A program made the translations under genes and the position numbers. Below are positions 19,100 through 26,984 of a stretch of 64,000 nt of DNA, piece by piece. The stretch lies in the NCBI GenBank assembly GCA_036677805.1, contig JAVBVS010000007.1, forward strand, positions 1 to 64,000, written 5' to 3'. The stretch comes from SIG78 sp036677805 (GTDB lineage: Bacteria > Verrucomicrobiota > Lentisphaeria > Victivallales > Victivallaceae). Every line of letters begins with the position of its first letter. Positions within the stretch are counted from its first letter, which is position 1. The notes beneath the pieces are model-generated. The model ran no database searches and was not told the DNA's origin. It saw nothing but the letters and a program-made list of their open reading frames with translations.

Positions 19100-20559
19100 C
19101 CGATTGTCCTGAACGGAATATCTGGGCGGCGATCCGCCGTGAAACCGACGGCTATGCCGGAACGGCTGTGGTCGACGGCAGGCTTGAAATCAGCTATCCC
19201 GAGCTGCTGGCCGCCGTCGAGTGCACGGCGGCGATTTTGCGCGCCGCGCATGGCGTCGCTCCCGGCTGCCGGGTCGGGCTGGCGGTGGCCAACAGCGCCG
19301 AATACATCGTGCTGGCGCTGGCGGTGCTGGCCGCCGGCGGCGTGCTGGTGCCTTTTTCACTGGCGGCGACGGCGGCGGAGCGGGAGCGCATCGCCGCAGT
19401 GATCGAACCCGAAATTCTGATTGAAACTGCTGCGGCATCCGGTAATTTGAGGCTTGACGGGTTTGCCGCCGGATTTGCGGTATGCCGCCGGAAGGTCGAG
19501 CCGGGACCGGCAATGAAGTTGCCGGAGGGGTGGAATGCGGCGTTCATCCGTTTCTCCAGCGGCACCACCGGAGCGAGCAAAGGCGTGGTGCTGTCGCACG
19601 AAGCGGTGCTGGAGCGGACGGCCGCCTGCGCCGGACTGCGCATCGGTCAGGGCGAAAATGTGCTGTGGGTGCTTGACATGGCCTTTCACTTCGTGGTCAC
19701 CATTCTGCTCTTTCTGCGCCGCGGCGCGACGATTGTGCTGGCGGAAGCGCCGCTGGAGCGCTCGATGCCGGAAGCCTTGCGCCGCCGGCGGATGCATTTG
19801 CTTTATGCGACGCCTTATCATTACAGTTTGATGGTCAACTCGCCGGATTTCACGCCGGATATGCTAACTGGAGTCCGGCAGGCGGTGGCGACCGCGATGC
19901 GTCTCAATCCGGCTGAAGCGGCCGCCTTTCGGAGTAAATTCGGCTTGCCGCTGACTCAGGCCTATGGCATCATCGAGGTCGGTCTGCCTTGCCTGAACGA
20001 CGACTGGAGCGAAATTCGCGCCGCTTCGGTCGGCCGGTTGCAGCCGGGCTACGAGCTGCGGATTCTCCGCCCCGGCGGGGATGGCATCGGGGAGGTTCAA
20101 CTCCGGGGACCGGGACTGTTCGACGCCTATTATCATCCTTTCGCCTGGCGGCGGGATCTGTTCCCCGACGGCTGGTTTCCGACCGGAGATATCGGGCGGG
20201 TGGATGCTGACGGCTATCTCTTTCTTTGCGGCCGGAGCAAGAATGTGATCAATTTTCTGGGCATGAAAATCTTTCCGGAAGAGGTCGAGGCGGTCATCGA
20301 CCATTTTCCCGGCGTCCGGGAAAGCCGGGTTTCGGGCAGGATGCTCAACGGCGTCGAATATCCTTCGGCGGAAGTGGTGCTGGAGTCCGGTCTCGATTGG
20401 TCGCCGGAGTTCGAGCGGGCGCTGCGGCGTCACTGCTTCGCCACGTTGGCCAGGTATCAGGTGCCGGGCGAATTCACCGCGGTGGCGGCGCTGCCCCGTA
20501 CCGCCAGCGGCAAAATCCGTCGGGACGGATCGGATTCGGAGGTCGGGGAACAAAAATGA
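19096..20559 (+). CDS. AMP-dependent acyl-CoA/acyl-ACP synthetase
   Basis: A 487-aa member of the acyl-adenylate-forming superfamily. It has the ATP loop FSSGTTGASKG (153-163), the ATP/AMP motif TGDIGRVDADGYLFLCGR and the C-terminal lysine motif SGKIRRD. It activates a carboxylic acid with ATP and transfers it to CoA or to a carrier protein. Two carrier proteins are encoded in the same operon, so loading a free fatty or aryl acid onto one of them is the likely job. It overlaps both neighbours by four bases (ATGA). Confidence 0.88.
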   Translation: MTDCPERNIWAAIRRETDGYAGTAVVDGRLEISYPELLAAVECTAAILRAAHGVAPGCRVGLAVANSAEYIVLALAVLAAGGVLVPFSLAATAAERERIAAVIEPEILIETAAASGNLRLDGFAAGFAVCRRKVEPGPAMKLPEGWNAAFIRFSSGTTGASKGVVLSHEAVLERTAACAGLRIGQGENVLWVLDMAFHFVVTILLFLRRGATIVLAEAPLERSMPEALRRRRMHLLYATPYHYSLMVNSPDFTPDMLTGVRQAVATAMRLNPAEAAAFRSKFGLPLTQAYGIIEVGLPCLNDDWSEIRAASVGRLQPGYELRILRPGGDGIGEVQLRGPGLFDAYYHPFAWRRDLFPDGWFPTGDIGRVDADGYLFLCGRSKNVINFLGMKIFPEEVEAVIDHFPGVRESRVSGRMLNGVEYPSAEVVLESGLDWSPEFERALRRHCFATLARYQVPGEFTAVAALPRTASGKIRRDGSDSEVGEQK

Positions 20560-21350
20560 AACGCTGTCCATTGCGGGAATTGCATGAATTGCCGTGGTTT
20601 CCGCGCCTCTGGCGGGACGAACTTACGGAATTTCTGAGCTTCTTCACGATTTATTCGGGGGTTTATACTCCGGCGCTGCACCGTCTGGCGCGGATCATGG
20701 AGCGGGCCGACCTCCCGGAGACCTACACGGATTTGTGCTCCGGCGGCGGTCTTTATGAAATCGGCTTCGTCCGGCGGCTCCGCGCCCTGACCGGCCGTCC
20801 GGTCCGTGCGCGGCTGACCGATCTGTATCCCAATGCGCATTGGCCGGAGGTCCGGCGTCTGGCGCCGGAGGCGGTCGGCTGTGTGCCGGAATCCTGTCCG
20901 GCGGAAACGGCGATTGCGCGTTATCCGGGATTGCATGTGATGTTTTCCGGGCTCCACCACTTTACCCCGGAAGAAATTGCGTCAATGGTAAAGTGCGCTG
21001 CGCAGCATGACCGGAGTCTGGCATTGTTCGATTATTCGCGGCGGAACTTCTGGCGGGAACTGTTTCCGATGCTGGCTGCGATTCCGCTGATGCTGTTGAC
21101 CGCGTTTCTGGTCTGGCCGTTTTCATGGAAGCGGCTTTGCTTTACCTGGCTGGTGCCGGTGCTGCCGCTGCTGCTCTGGATCGACGGTTGGATTTCGCGG
21201 TTCCGGGCTTATGAGGCCGAAGAGTTGGAAAGAGTGGTCCGAGCACTGGATCTGCCGGCGGCGTGTCGGGTCGAAACCGGCCGGCTGCCGTGTTGCGGCA
21301 GGCTGGGGGCGGTCACATATTTGGTGATCGAATGCTTGAATTTGGAATGA
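20556..21350 (+). CDS. Class I methyltransferase-like protein with C-terminal membrane segments
   Basis: A 264-aa protein. The N-terminal part has a SAM-binding-like motif I (YTDLCSGGGLYEIGF) and a second strand (RLTDLYPN), followed by HHFTPEEI. Two hydrophobic stretches near residues 170-210 (MLAAIPLMLLTAFLVWPF and a stretch ending LPLLLWIDGW) suggest a membrane anchor. It could methylate the cluster's lipid product at the inner membrane. The ATG at 20556 overlaps the ligase stop (ATGA). The motif is recognisable but the family is not, so the function is tentative. Confidence 0.62.
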   Translation: MKRCPLRELHELPWFPRLWRDELTEFLSFFTIYSGVYTPALHRLARIMERADLPETYTDLCSGGGLYEIGFVRRLRALTGRPVRARLTDLYPNAHWPEVRRLAPEAVGCVPESCPAETAIARYPGLHVMFSGLHHFTPEEIASMVKCAAQHDRSLALFDYSRRNFWRELFPMLAAIPLMLLTAFLVWPFSWKRLCFTWLVPVLPLLLWIDGWISRFRAYEAEELERVVRALDLPAACRVETGRLPCCGRLGAVTYLVIECLNLE

Positions 21351-21363
21351 ATCCGGGTATATT
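21336..21363 (+). promoter_or_regulatory. Possible promoter for the lipoprotein gene
   Basis: TTGAAT (21336-21341) and TATATT (21358-21363) are spaced by 16 bp, inside the end of the methyltransferase-like gene and about 50 bases before the next ATG. The lipoprotein gene may therefore be transcribed on its own. Confidence 0.4.
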
Positions 21364-21411
21364 AGTGGATATCATCCGAATGTAGTTCGGGAAAAACGGA
21401 GGAGGGCGAAG

Positions 21412-21972
21412 ATGAAAGTTTGCGGCGGGGTGATGATGGCGCTGGCGGCGGGGCTGCTGGCGGCGGCGGCCGGCTGCCGGTCGGCTGAAACGATGGAAAA
21501 TACCGTGGCTCCGGGCGTCGGCAACAAAATGGTCATCGCCCATGTGAGCAGTGTATGCAACGACAAGGAATATCCGAAAGAATTTTACGTAACCGCCGAT
21601 CCCGCGGTGGAAAAATCCGAATACGCCGGCGAAGTGGTTCAATACACTCAGAACGGATTGCGCGGACTGGGCCTCACGCTGTTGGAGAAACCGAGCGACA
21701 AGGCGTTGCAGGTCAAGGTCAACTTCAGTCAGGAAGGCGACCGCCGGGTCTACGCCCAGTATACCGTTGCCGCGACCGTCGGCGACAAGCCGATGTGGCG
21801 GGTCAACAGCCGCTGCTCGGGACGGCCGGAATATTTCCGCAACTATCTGCCCGGACTGGTGGCTGCCGCGATGCCCAATGTCGGCCGGACGGTGGAGCTT
21901 TCTCTGACCAACATCAACCGTCATCCCGTCTATCTGAAATGGGTGATGGGGCATTTCGAGGAAAAGAAATAA
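21412..21972 (+). CDS. Predicted outer-membrane lipoprotein, unknown function
   Basis: A 186-aa protein with a lipoprotein signal: a hydrophobic stretch ending LLAAAAGC with Cys20 as the lipidation site. The mature part is a small alpha/beta domain (MVIAHVSSV, ALQVKVNFSQEGDRR) somewhat like DUF4136-type lipoproteins; the family is not assigned. The start is supported by GGAGGAGGGCGAAG directly upstream. It is the last gene before a strong terminator. Lipoproteins often accompany aryl polyene clusters, so a link to the upstream cluster is possible, but it may have its own promoter. Confidence 0.7.
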   Translation: MKVCGGVMMALAAGLLAAAAGCRSAETMENTVAPGVGNKMVIAHVSSVCNDKEYPKEFYVTADPAVEKSEYAGEVVQYTQNGLRGLGLTLLEKPSDKALQVKVNFSQEGDRRVYAQYTVAATVGDKPMWRVNSRCSGRPEYFRNYLPGLVAAAMPNVGRTVELSLTNINRHPVYLKWVMGHFEEKK

Positions 21973-21995
21973 AGGTTGGTCAGAACGGCTTGAGA

Positions 21996-22031
21996 CGGGC
22001 GGCTCCGGTTGGAGCCGCCCGCTGTTTTTTT
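21996..22031 (+). terminator. Strong terminator closing the acyl-chain cluster
   Basis: A perfect 11-bp GC-rich stem (21996-22006 with 22011-22021) and a GGTT loop are followed by CTG and seven T. Confidence 0.85.
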
Positions 22032-23086
22032 CAGAATTTCACCGGATCGCCGGTTCGGGCGGAGAGATAGATCGCATCGAGGATTTTCATGACTTCCACT
22101 CCTTCTTCGGGTTTGACGCAGAAGGGGGTGTCGTGCGCCACCGCATCGGCGAAACAGTAGTAGGAGCTGCGCACTTCCGGCACCGGATCGTGGAGCTTGC
22201 AGTCGAACTGTTTGCCGTCGAGTTCCCGGTAGTATTCCAGATTGAAGGTGTAGGTTTCGTCCAGGTTGCGCTGGAAGATGCCGCCCTGGTCGCCGAGCAG
22301 CCGGGTCGACATCTGCTCGTTTTCGGCGATATTGGCCGCCCACGAGGCGTCGAGTTCCAGCGTGGCGCCGTTTTTAAACCGGATCATGGCGCAGGCGAAA
22401 TCCTCGACCGAATATTCCATATTGGCCTGTTTGGCCAGCGCGGGTGCGATTTTGGCATAAGTGCTGCCCATCACCCAGGCGACTTCGGGATAGCCCATCA
22501 GCCACAAGGCGAAATCGAGCCGATGGACGCCGAGGTCGATCAGCGGTCCGCCGCCGGCGGTTTCCCGCTTGAAGAACCAGCCGCCGGCCTTGTAGGAGTG
22601 CAGCCCGGGGACGCCGCGCCGCCGGAGCCAGACGCTGCGGCCATAATAAATATCGCCGAGCGCTCCGGAATCGACCACGGACTTCATTGCCTGCGACTGC
22701 GGGGCGAAACGGTAGCTGAAATTGATCCCGAGCTTGCGTTTGCTGTGGCGGGCGGCCTCCAGCATGCTTTCGGCTTCCACGGCGTTCAGCGCCATCGGTT
22801 TTTCGCACAGTACATGCGCTCCGGCGCTCAACGCGGCGAGCGTCAGCGGACAATGCAGAAAATTCGGCACCGCGATCGAAACGATATCCAGCTTCTCCTG
22901 CTTGATCATTTCAAAGCCGTCGCGGTAGCAGCGGCCGACGCCGAGTTCGGTGTGCGCCCGGTCGAGTTTTTCCGGCTGGGCGTCGGCGGCGGCGGTGAGC
23001 TCCACCGCCGGGTGTTCGGCGAATCCGCAGAGGTGGCCCCAGCCCATTCCCAAGCCGATGACGCCGACTTTCAGTTTTTTGGACAT
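22031..23086 (-). CDS. Gfo/Idh/MocA family NAD(P)-dependent oxidoreductase
   Basis: A 351-aa protein with an N-terminal Rossmann fold (KVGVIGLGMGWGH) and the family signature CEKPMALN, followed by the GGGPLIDLGVHRLD segment that forms the active-site region. These enzymes oxidise or epimerise sugars, inositols and sugar acids with NAD(P). The ATG at 23086 has GGAG nine bases upstream; a longer frame back to 23500 overlaps the neighbouring gene and is not used. It lies 25 bases after the ThuA gene on the same strand; such pairs are common in sugar catabolism of PVC and Bacteroidetes bacteria. Confidence 0.88.
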   Translation of the reverse strand: MSKKLKVGVIGLGMGWGHLCGFAEHPAVELTAAADAQPEKLDRAHTELGVGRCYRDGFEMIKQEKLDIVSIAVPNFLHCPLTLAALSAGAHVLCEKPMALNAVEAESMLEAARHSKRKLGINFSYRFAPQSQAMKSVVDSGALGDIYYGRSVWLRRRGVPGLHSYKAGGWFFKRETAGGGPLIDLGVHRLDFALWLMGYPEVAWVMGSTYAKIAPALAKQANMEYSVEDFACAMIRFKNGATLELDASWAANIAENEQMSTRLLGDQGGIFQRNLDETYTFNLEYYRELDGKQFDCKLHDPVPEVRSSYYCFADAVAHDTPFCVKPEEGVEVMKILDAIYLSARTGDPVKF

Positions 23087-23111
23087 GATTGAATCTCCGT
23101 GATGATTGAAG

Positions 23112-23894
23112 TTAACGGTTGGAGCCGTCGGCATGCTGCGCGATGCCGGCCTTGGCGGCATGAGGGGTGATGGAGCGGATGGGTTCGAGCGCGGGCGTTT
23201 CCGGAGCGGTCTGTTCCCGGAAAAATACCGGATTGGCCCAACGCACCGCATTGCCGATGACCTTGAGGATGTTGGCGTCATGATAAATCGGGAAGGTTTC
23301 GTGGCCGGGCTGGAAGTAAAACACCTTACCGTAACCGCGTTGGAGGGTGAGCCCGCTGCGGAATACTTCACCGCCTTCAAACCAGGAGAGGAAAATGATT
23401 TCGGCGTCCGGCGGCACGTCGAACCGTTCGCCGTACATCTCTTCGTGCGGAAGCTCGAAATATTCGCCGATGCCCCGGGTGATCGGATGGGTGGGGGCAA
23501 TATTCCAGAGCCGTTCTTTTTCGGCGGCCTCGCGCCATTTGAGCGCGCAGCTGCAACCGGTGACCGCCTTGAAGATTTTGGAAAAATGGCCCGAATGGAG
23601 CACGATCAGGCCCATGCCTTCCTGAATGCGCTTCAATACTTTGGCGACGATTTCATCGCAGACTTCGCGATGGGCGCAATGTCCCCACCAGATCAGCACG
23701 TCGGTGGATTGGATGACCTCGTCGCTCAGGCCGTGATCGGGCTGGTCAAGGGTCGCGGTGCGGATCTCGAGGTCGGCGGCGGCAATGCCGTCTTTGATTG
23801 CGCCGTGGATGCCTTCGGGGTAGAGCTCCCGGATGGCCGGGACTTCCTGTTCGTGACGGAATTCGTTCCAGATTGTGACTCTGATTTTTTTCAT
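23112..23894 (-). CDS. ThuA-like (trehalose utilisation family) protein
   Basis: A 260-aa protein with the ThuA flavodoxin/glutamine-amidotransferase-like fold: VTIWNEF at the start, DVLIWWGHCAH, and the glycine and His-rich core GLIVLHSGHFSKIF. Some ThuA proteins help convert trehalose or related disaccharides through a 3-keto sugar, working with Gfo/Idh oxidoreductases, which fits the downstream neighbour. The start has a good AGGAGG six bases upstream. Substrate is not known. Confidence 0.82.
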   Translation of the reverse strand: MKKIRVTIWNEFRHEQEVPAIRELYPEGIHGAIKDGIAAADLEIRTATLDQPDHGLSDEVIQSTDVLIWWGHCAHREVCDEIVAKVLKRIQEGMGLIVLHSGHFSKIFKAVTGCSCALKWREAAEKERLWNIAPTHPITRGIGEYFELPHEEMYGERFDVPPDAEIIFLSWFEGGEVFRSGLTLQRGYGKVFYFQPGHETFPIYHDANILKVIGNAVRWANPVFFREQTAPETPALEPIRSITPHAAKAGIAQHADGSNR

Positions 23895-23935
23895 GAAAGC
23901 CTCCTGTTTTCGGACTTATCGTCCATTGATGCATT

Positions 23936-23963
23936 ACTTTATCCATTATGACCGCGATTGCAA
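23936..23963 (-). promoter_or_regulatory. Promoter of the thuA-gfo operon
   Basis: Read on the minus strand, TTGCAA (23963-23958) and TAAAGT (23941-23936) are spaced by 16 bp, about 42 bases before the ThuA start. Confidence 0.5.
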
Positions 23964-23981
23964 ACCGGGTGGATATTGCAA
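23957..23981. repeat. Direct ATTGCAA repeats in the divergent promoter region
   Basis: ATTGCAA occurs at 23957-23963 and 23975-23981, an 18-bp period. One copy overlaps the predicted thuA -35. AraC-type activators commonly bind direct half-sites next to the -35, so the divergent AraC gene product is the natural candidate. Confidence 0.4.
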
Positions 23982-24067
23982 TTTGTGATATTGAAAAATG
24001 TTTGGTGAGATTGCTTGCCAAAAAGCGTTTCGTGGTATTATATTAACGTTGCAATGAGGAGGCGTGA

Positions 24068-24943
24068 ATGAGTATTGATATCAGAAAGGTCCGGCGCTGG
24101 CAGGTGACATTTGCGGTGCGGAAGCCGTTTGCCGGACTGCCGTATCCGACTGTGGTCGTCGAAGAGATTCAGACCGCGCCGTCTTATCGTCTGGACGGCC
24201 GGCGGCGGCATGATCCGGGCGGGCAGGTGGTGCTGACTTTCGCCGGCCGCGGCGGCATCCGGATCGCGGGAACGGACCATGCGCTGACTCCGGGACGGGC
24301 GTTTCTCCATAACCATCGCGATCCCGACATATGCTATTATTATCCGCCGGACGGCAAAACGGACTGGCGCTTCATCTGGATTGCCTTCGAGAACGGCGTC
24401 GAGCCGCTGATCGCCGAAATCAACCGGCGCTACGGCTATCTTTTCGAGGCGCCGCCGGGATCGCCGCTGTCCAATTTCCTGTGGCAGTACAAGAACCGCC
24501 GTGACGAATTGCTGGTCACGCCGCCGCTGGAAGCGGCCAAACTGGTCCATGAGGTGCTGGGGCTGCTCTGCGGCGCGGCCGAACGGGATTTGCAGCGTTC
24601 GCCGCGCAGCATGCTGATCGGCGAGGTCCAGGCTTTCATTGCTTCCGAGCTGGAGAATGGAATCAATGTCAATCAGCTGGCCCGCCACTTCCGGCTGTCG
24701 CGCGAACACCTGTCGCGCTGTTTTGCCGAGCAGACCGGGATGACCCTGTGCGATTACCTTATACGCGAGCGCATTCGCGCCGCCACCGCGCTGCTGCAGC
24801 AGACCAGGTTGCCGGTCAAGCTGGTGGCCGAACGCGCCGGGTTCAGCAACTATGCGGTCTTCTATCGCGCGTTTCGGCAGGCCACCGGCGTCGCGCCCGG
24901 TGCAATGCGCGATCCCGGTCCGACGGCAATTTCCGTTTCCTGA
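24068..24943 (+). CDS. AraC-family transcriptional regulator
   Basis: A 291-aa regulator with an N-terminal cupin-like sugar-sensing domain (DPDICYYYPPDGKTDWRFIWIAFENG) and a C-terminal pair of helix-turn-helix motifs: GINVNQLARHFRLSREHLSRCF and VAERAGFSNYAVFYRAFRQATG. Start ATG 24068 follows GAGGAGG. It is transcribed away from the thuA-gfo pair, across a 173-bp region with direct repeats, so it probably activates that operon in response to a sugar. A weak promoter (TTGCCA 24015-24020, TTATAT 24038-24043, 17-bp spacing) may drive it. Confidence 0.87.
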   Translation: MSIDIRKVRRWQVTFAVRKPFAGLPYPTVVVEEIQTAPSYRLDGRRRHDPGGQVVLTFAGRGGIRIAGTDHALTPGRAFLHNHRDPDICYYYPPDGKTDWRFIWIAFENGVEPLIAEINRRYGYLFEAPPGSPLSNFLWQYKNRRDELLVTPPLEAAKLVHEVLGLLCGAAERDLQRSPRSMLIGEVQAFIASELENGINVNQLARHFRLSREHLSRCFAEQTGMTLCDYLIRERIRAATALLQQTRLPVKLVAERAGFSNYAVFYRAFRQATGVAPGAMRDPGPTAISVS

Positions 24944-24946
24944 GAT

Positions 24947-24981
24947 AAAAAAAGGCCGGAACCCCGCACGGGGTTCCGGCC
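24947..24981 (-). terminator. Terminator of rpsA (minus strand)
   Basis: A perfect 12-bp stem (24954-24965 with 24970-24981) lies between the converging genes. The A-run at 24947-24953 gives seven T on the minus strand after the stem, so it ends rpsA transcription; for the + strand AraC gene there is no T-tract. Confidence 0.85.
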
Positions 24982-25004
24982 GGATGCGTTCGAGCGGGCG
25001 AAAC

Positions 25005-26753
25005 TTATTTGTTTTCGCCGAAGGCTTCGCTGAAGACATCGCCCATGTTGACCATATCGTCGCCGGGTTTGAGCGCGGCGGCGGCGGCGTATTCTTCGCC
25101 GGCGGCCTTGAGGTCTTCGTCATTGAACTGTTCGGTCACCGCCTTGATGGACAGACCGATACGGCGTTCGTCGTGGTCGACCTTGATCACGCGCGCTTCC
25201 ACGCCGTCGCCGACGTTGAGCACGTCCTTGACCTTGTCCACATGCTCCTTGGAGAGCTGCGAAATATGGATCAATCCGTCGATCTTGTTCGACAGTTCGA
25301 CGAAGGCGCCGAACGCGGTGATTTTGGTCACTTTGCCGGTTACCACATCGCCGATCTTGTAGAGCTGTTCGATGTTTTCCCAGGGATCGTTTTCGATCTG
25401 CTTGAGGCCCAGCGAAACGCGCTGCTGTTCGGGATTGATGTCCAGAATCACGGCTTCGACTTCATCGCCGGCGCTCAGGATTTCGGACGGATTGTTGATC
25501 TTGCGGGTCCACGACATATCGGAAACATGGATCATGCCGTCGATATCGTTTTCGATTTCGACGAAGGCGCCGTAGCTGGTCATGTTGCGGACCTTGCCCT
25601 TGACGCGGCTGCCGACGGGGTGCTTTTCGAGCAGGATTTCCCACGGATTGCGTTCGATCTGACGGATGCCGAGGGAGATTTTCTTGTTTTCCTTGTCGAT
25701 GTCGAGCACCACGGCCTCGATGATTTCACCCTGGCTGACCACTTCGGTCGGCTTGGTGACGCGCTTGGTCCAGGACATTTCGGTCACATGGACCAGACCT
25801 TCGACGCCGCGTTCGAGTTCGACGAAAGCGCCGTAGGGCATGATGTTGACCACCGCGCCCTTGATTCGGCTGCCGACCGGGTATTTGACGTCGACATCGT
25901 TCCACGGATTGCTGGTCTTCTGTTTGTAGCCCAGCGAAACGCGTTCCTTGGTGAGGTCGATGTCGCGGATGAGCACTTCGATTTCCTGGCCGACTTCGAG
26001 CAGTTCGCTCGGATGCGAGAGCCGACCCCAGGACATGTCGGTGATGTGGAGCAGTCCGTCGACGCCGCCGAGGTCGATGAAGGCCCCGAAGTCGACGATA
26101 TTTTTGACCACGCCTTTGCGCAGCTGACCGACTTCCATTTCCTTGAGCAGCTTGCTCCGGCGGTCGCGCATGGTTTCTTCGAGCAGTTCGCGGCGCGAAA
26201 CCACGATGTTGCGGCGATCGGCATTGATCTTGAGGATCTTGACGTCATATTCCTTGCCGATGTAGTCGTCCATGTTGCGGACCTGTCCGATATCGATCTG
26301 CGAACCCGGCAGGAAGGCTTCCACGCCCTGAATGTCGACGATGATCCCGCCTTTGACCCGGTGCTTCATGAAGCCCTTGACCACGGAGCCTTCGCCGCAT
26401 TCTCCGGTGATCCGGTCCCAGGCCATGATGGAATTGGCCTTGTGGACGCTCAGCACCGGCATGCTGTTTTCATTTTCGATCTCTTCGAGGAAGACCTTGA
26501 CCTTGTCGCCGCGCGAAATTGCTTCCCAGTTCGGGAATTCGTTGGCGGGGACGAAGCCTTCGGCCTTGTAGCCGATATCGATCAAAGCGCCGTCGGTGCG
26601 CTTTTCGGCCACCACGCCGTCAAGAATCGTGCCGGACACGAATTCCTTTTTGGCGGCGGTGACTCCGGTGAGGAGTTCTTCCATGGTGGGCATGTTTTCG
26701 AAATCGACGAAATTGCTCGATTCGACGTCCTGGGTTCTCAGTTTTTTTGCCAT
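25005..26753 (-). CDS. rpsA: 30S ribosomal protein S1
   Basis: A 582-aa protein with six S1 RNA-binding repeats, each with signatures such as VKNIVDFGAFIDLGGVDGLLHITDMSW or its variants (AYGAFVE, GLVHVTEMSW, GLIHISQLS). S1 helps the 30S subunit bind mRNA at initiation. Length is close to other Gram-negative S1 proteins (about 557 aa in E. coli) with a slightly longer N-terminus. It is transcribed alone: a promoter lies at 26856-26884 and a strong terminator at 24947-24981. Confidence 0.96.
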   Translation of the reverse strand: MAKKLRTQDVESSNFVDFENMPTMEELLTGVTAAKKEFVSGTILDGVVAEKRTDGALIDIGYKAEGFVPANEFPNWEAISRGDKVKVFLEEIENENSMPVLSVHKANSIMAWDRITGECGEGSVVKGFMKHRVKGGIIVDIQGVEAFLPGSQIDIGQVRNMDDYIGKEYDVKILKINADRRNIVVSRRELLEETMRDRRSKLLKEMEVGQLRKGVVKNIVDFGAFIDLGGVDGLLHITDMSWGRLSHPSELLEVGQEIEVLIRDIDLTKERVSLGYKQKTSNPWNDVDVKYPVGSRIKGAVVNIMPYGAFVELERGVEGLVHVTEMSWTKRVTKPTEVVSQGEIIEAVVLDIDKENKKISLGIRQIERNPWEILLEKHPVGSRVKGKVRNMTSYGAFVEIENDIDGMIHVSDMSWTRKINNPSEILSAGDEVEAVILDINPEQQRVSLGLKQIENDPWENIEQLYKIGDVVTGKVTKITAFGAFVELSNKIDGLIHISQLSKEHVDKVKDVLNVGDGVEARVIKVDHDERRIGLSIKAVTEQFNDEDLKAAGEEYAAAAALKPGDDMVNMGDVFSEAFGENK

Positions 26754-26855
26754 TTGGTTGTTGTTGATTCTGTTTTTTGTCGGGTTGATTGATTTTTTAC
26801 CGGCGGCCCCGATGCCATTCGCGGCCTCGCGCCCGCCACAACAATTAGTAAATTT

Positions 26856-26884
26856 AAAATACTATGGGTTCACGAAGTTTACAA
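26856..26884 (-). promoter_or_regulatory. Promoter of rpsA
   Basis: On the minus strand, TTGTAA (26884-26879) and TATTTT (26861-26856) are spaced by 17 bp. The leader to the start codon at 26753 is about 95 bases, long enough for autoregulation as seen for S1 in other bacteria. Confidence 0.55.
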
Positions 26885-26892
26885 ATTTTTTT

Positions 26893-26915
26893 CCGGAAAA
26901 ATGCCGTTTTTCCGG
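26893..26915. repeat. Inverted repeat upstream of the rpsA promoter
   Basis: CCGGAAAAA (26893-26901) and TTTTTCCGG (26907-26915) form a perfect 9-bp dyad eight bases from the -35 of rpsA. Minus-strand sequence after the stem is A-rich, so it does not work as a terminator for the upstream gene; it may be a protein site. Confidence 0.4.
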
Positions 26916-26984
26916 CTATTTCGGTCATCGAACAGGGGCGCGGGTGACGATGCTGTGGAAATATGACGGCCTGGAAGCATCAAT

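Noticed and set aside
24852..26792. 646-codon open frame on the + strand opposite rpsA
   Set aside because: Shadow of the S1 repeats; it is repetitive (DHARFHAVADVEH-like) because S1 is repetitive, not because it is a real protein.
26893..26915. Terminator of the 245-aa membrane protein gene
   Set aside because: On the minus strand the stem is followed by A-rich, not T-rich sequence, and on the + strand no gene ends there; listed as an inverted repeat only.
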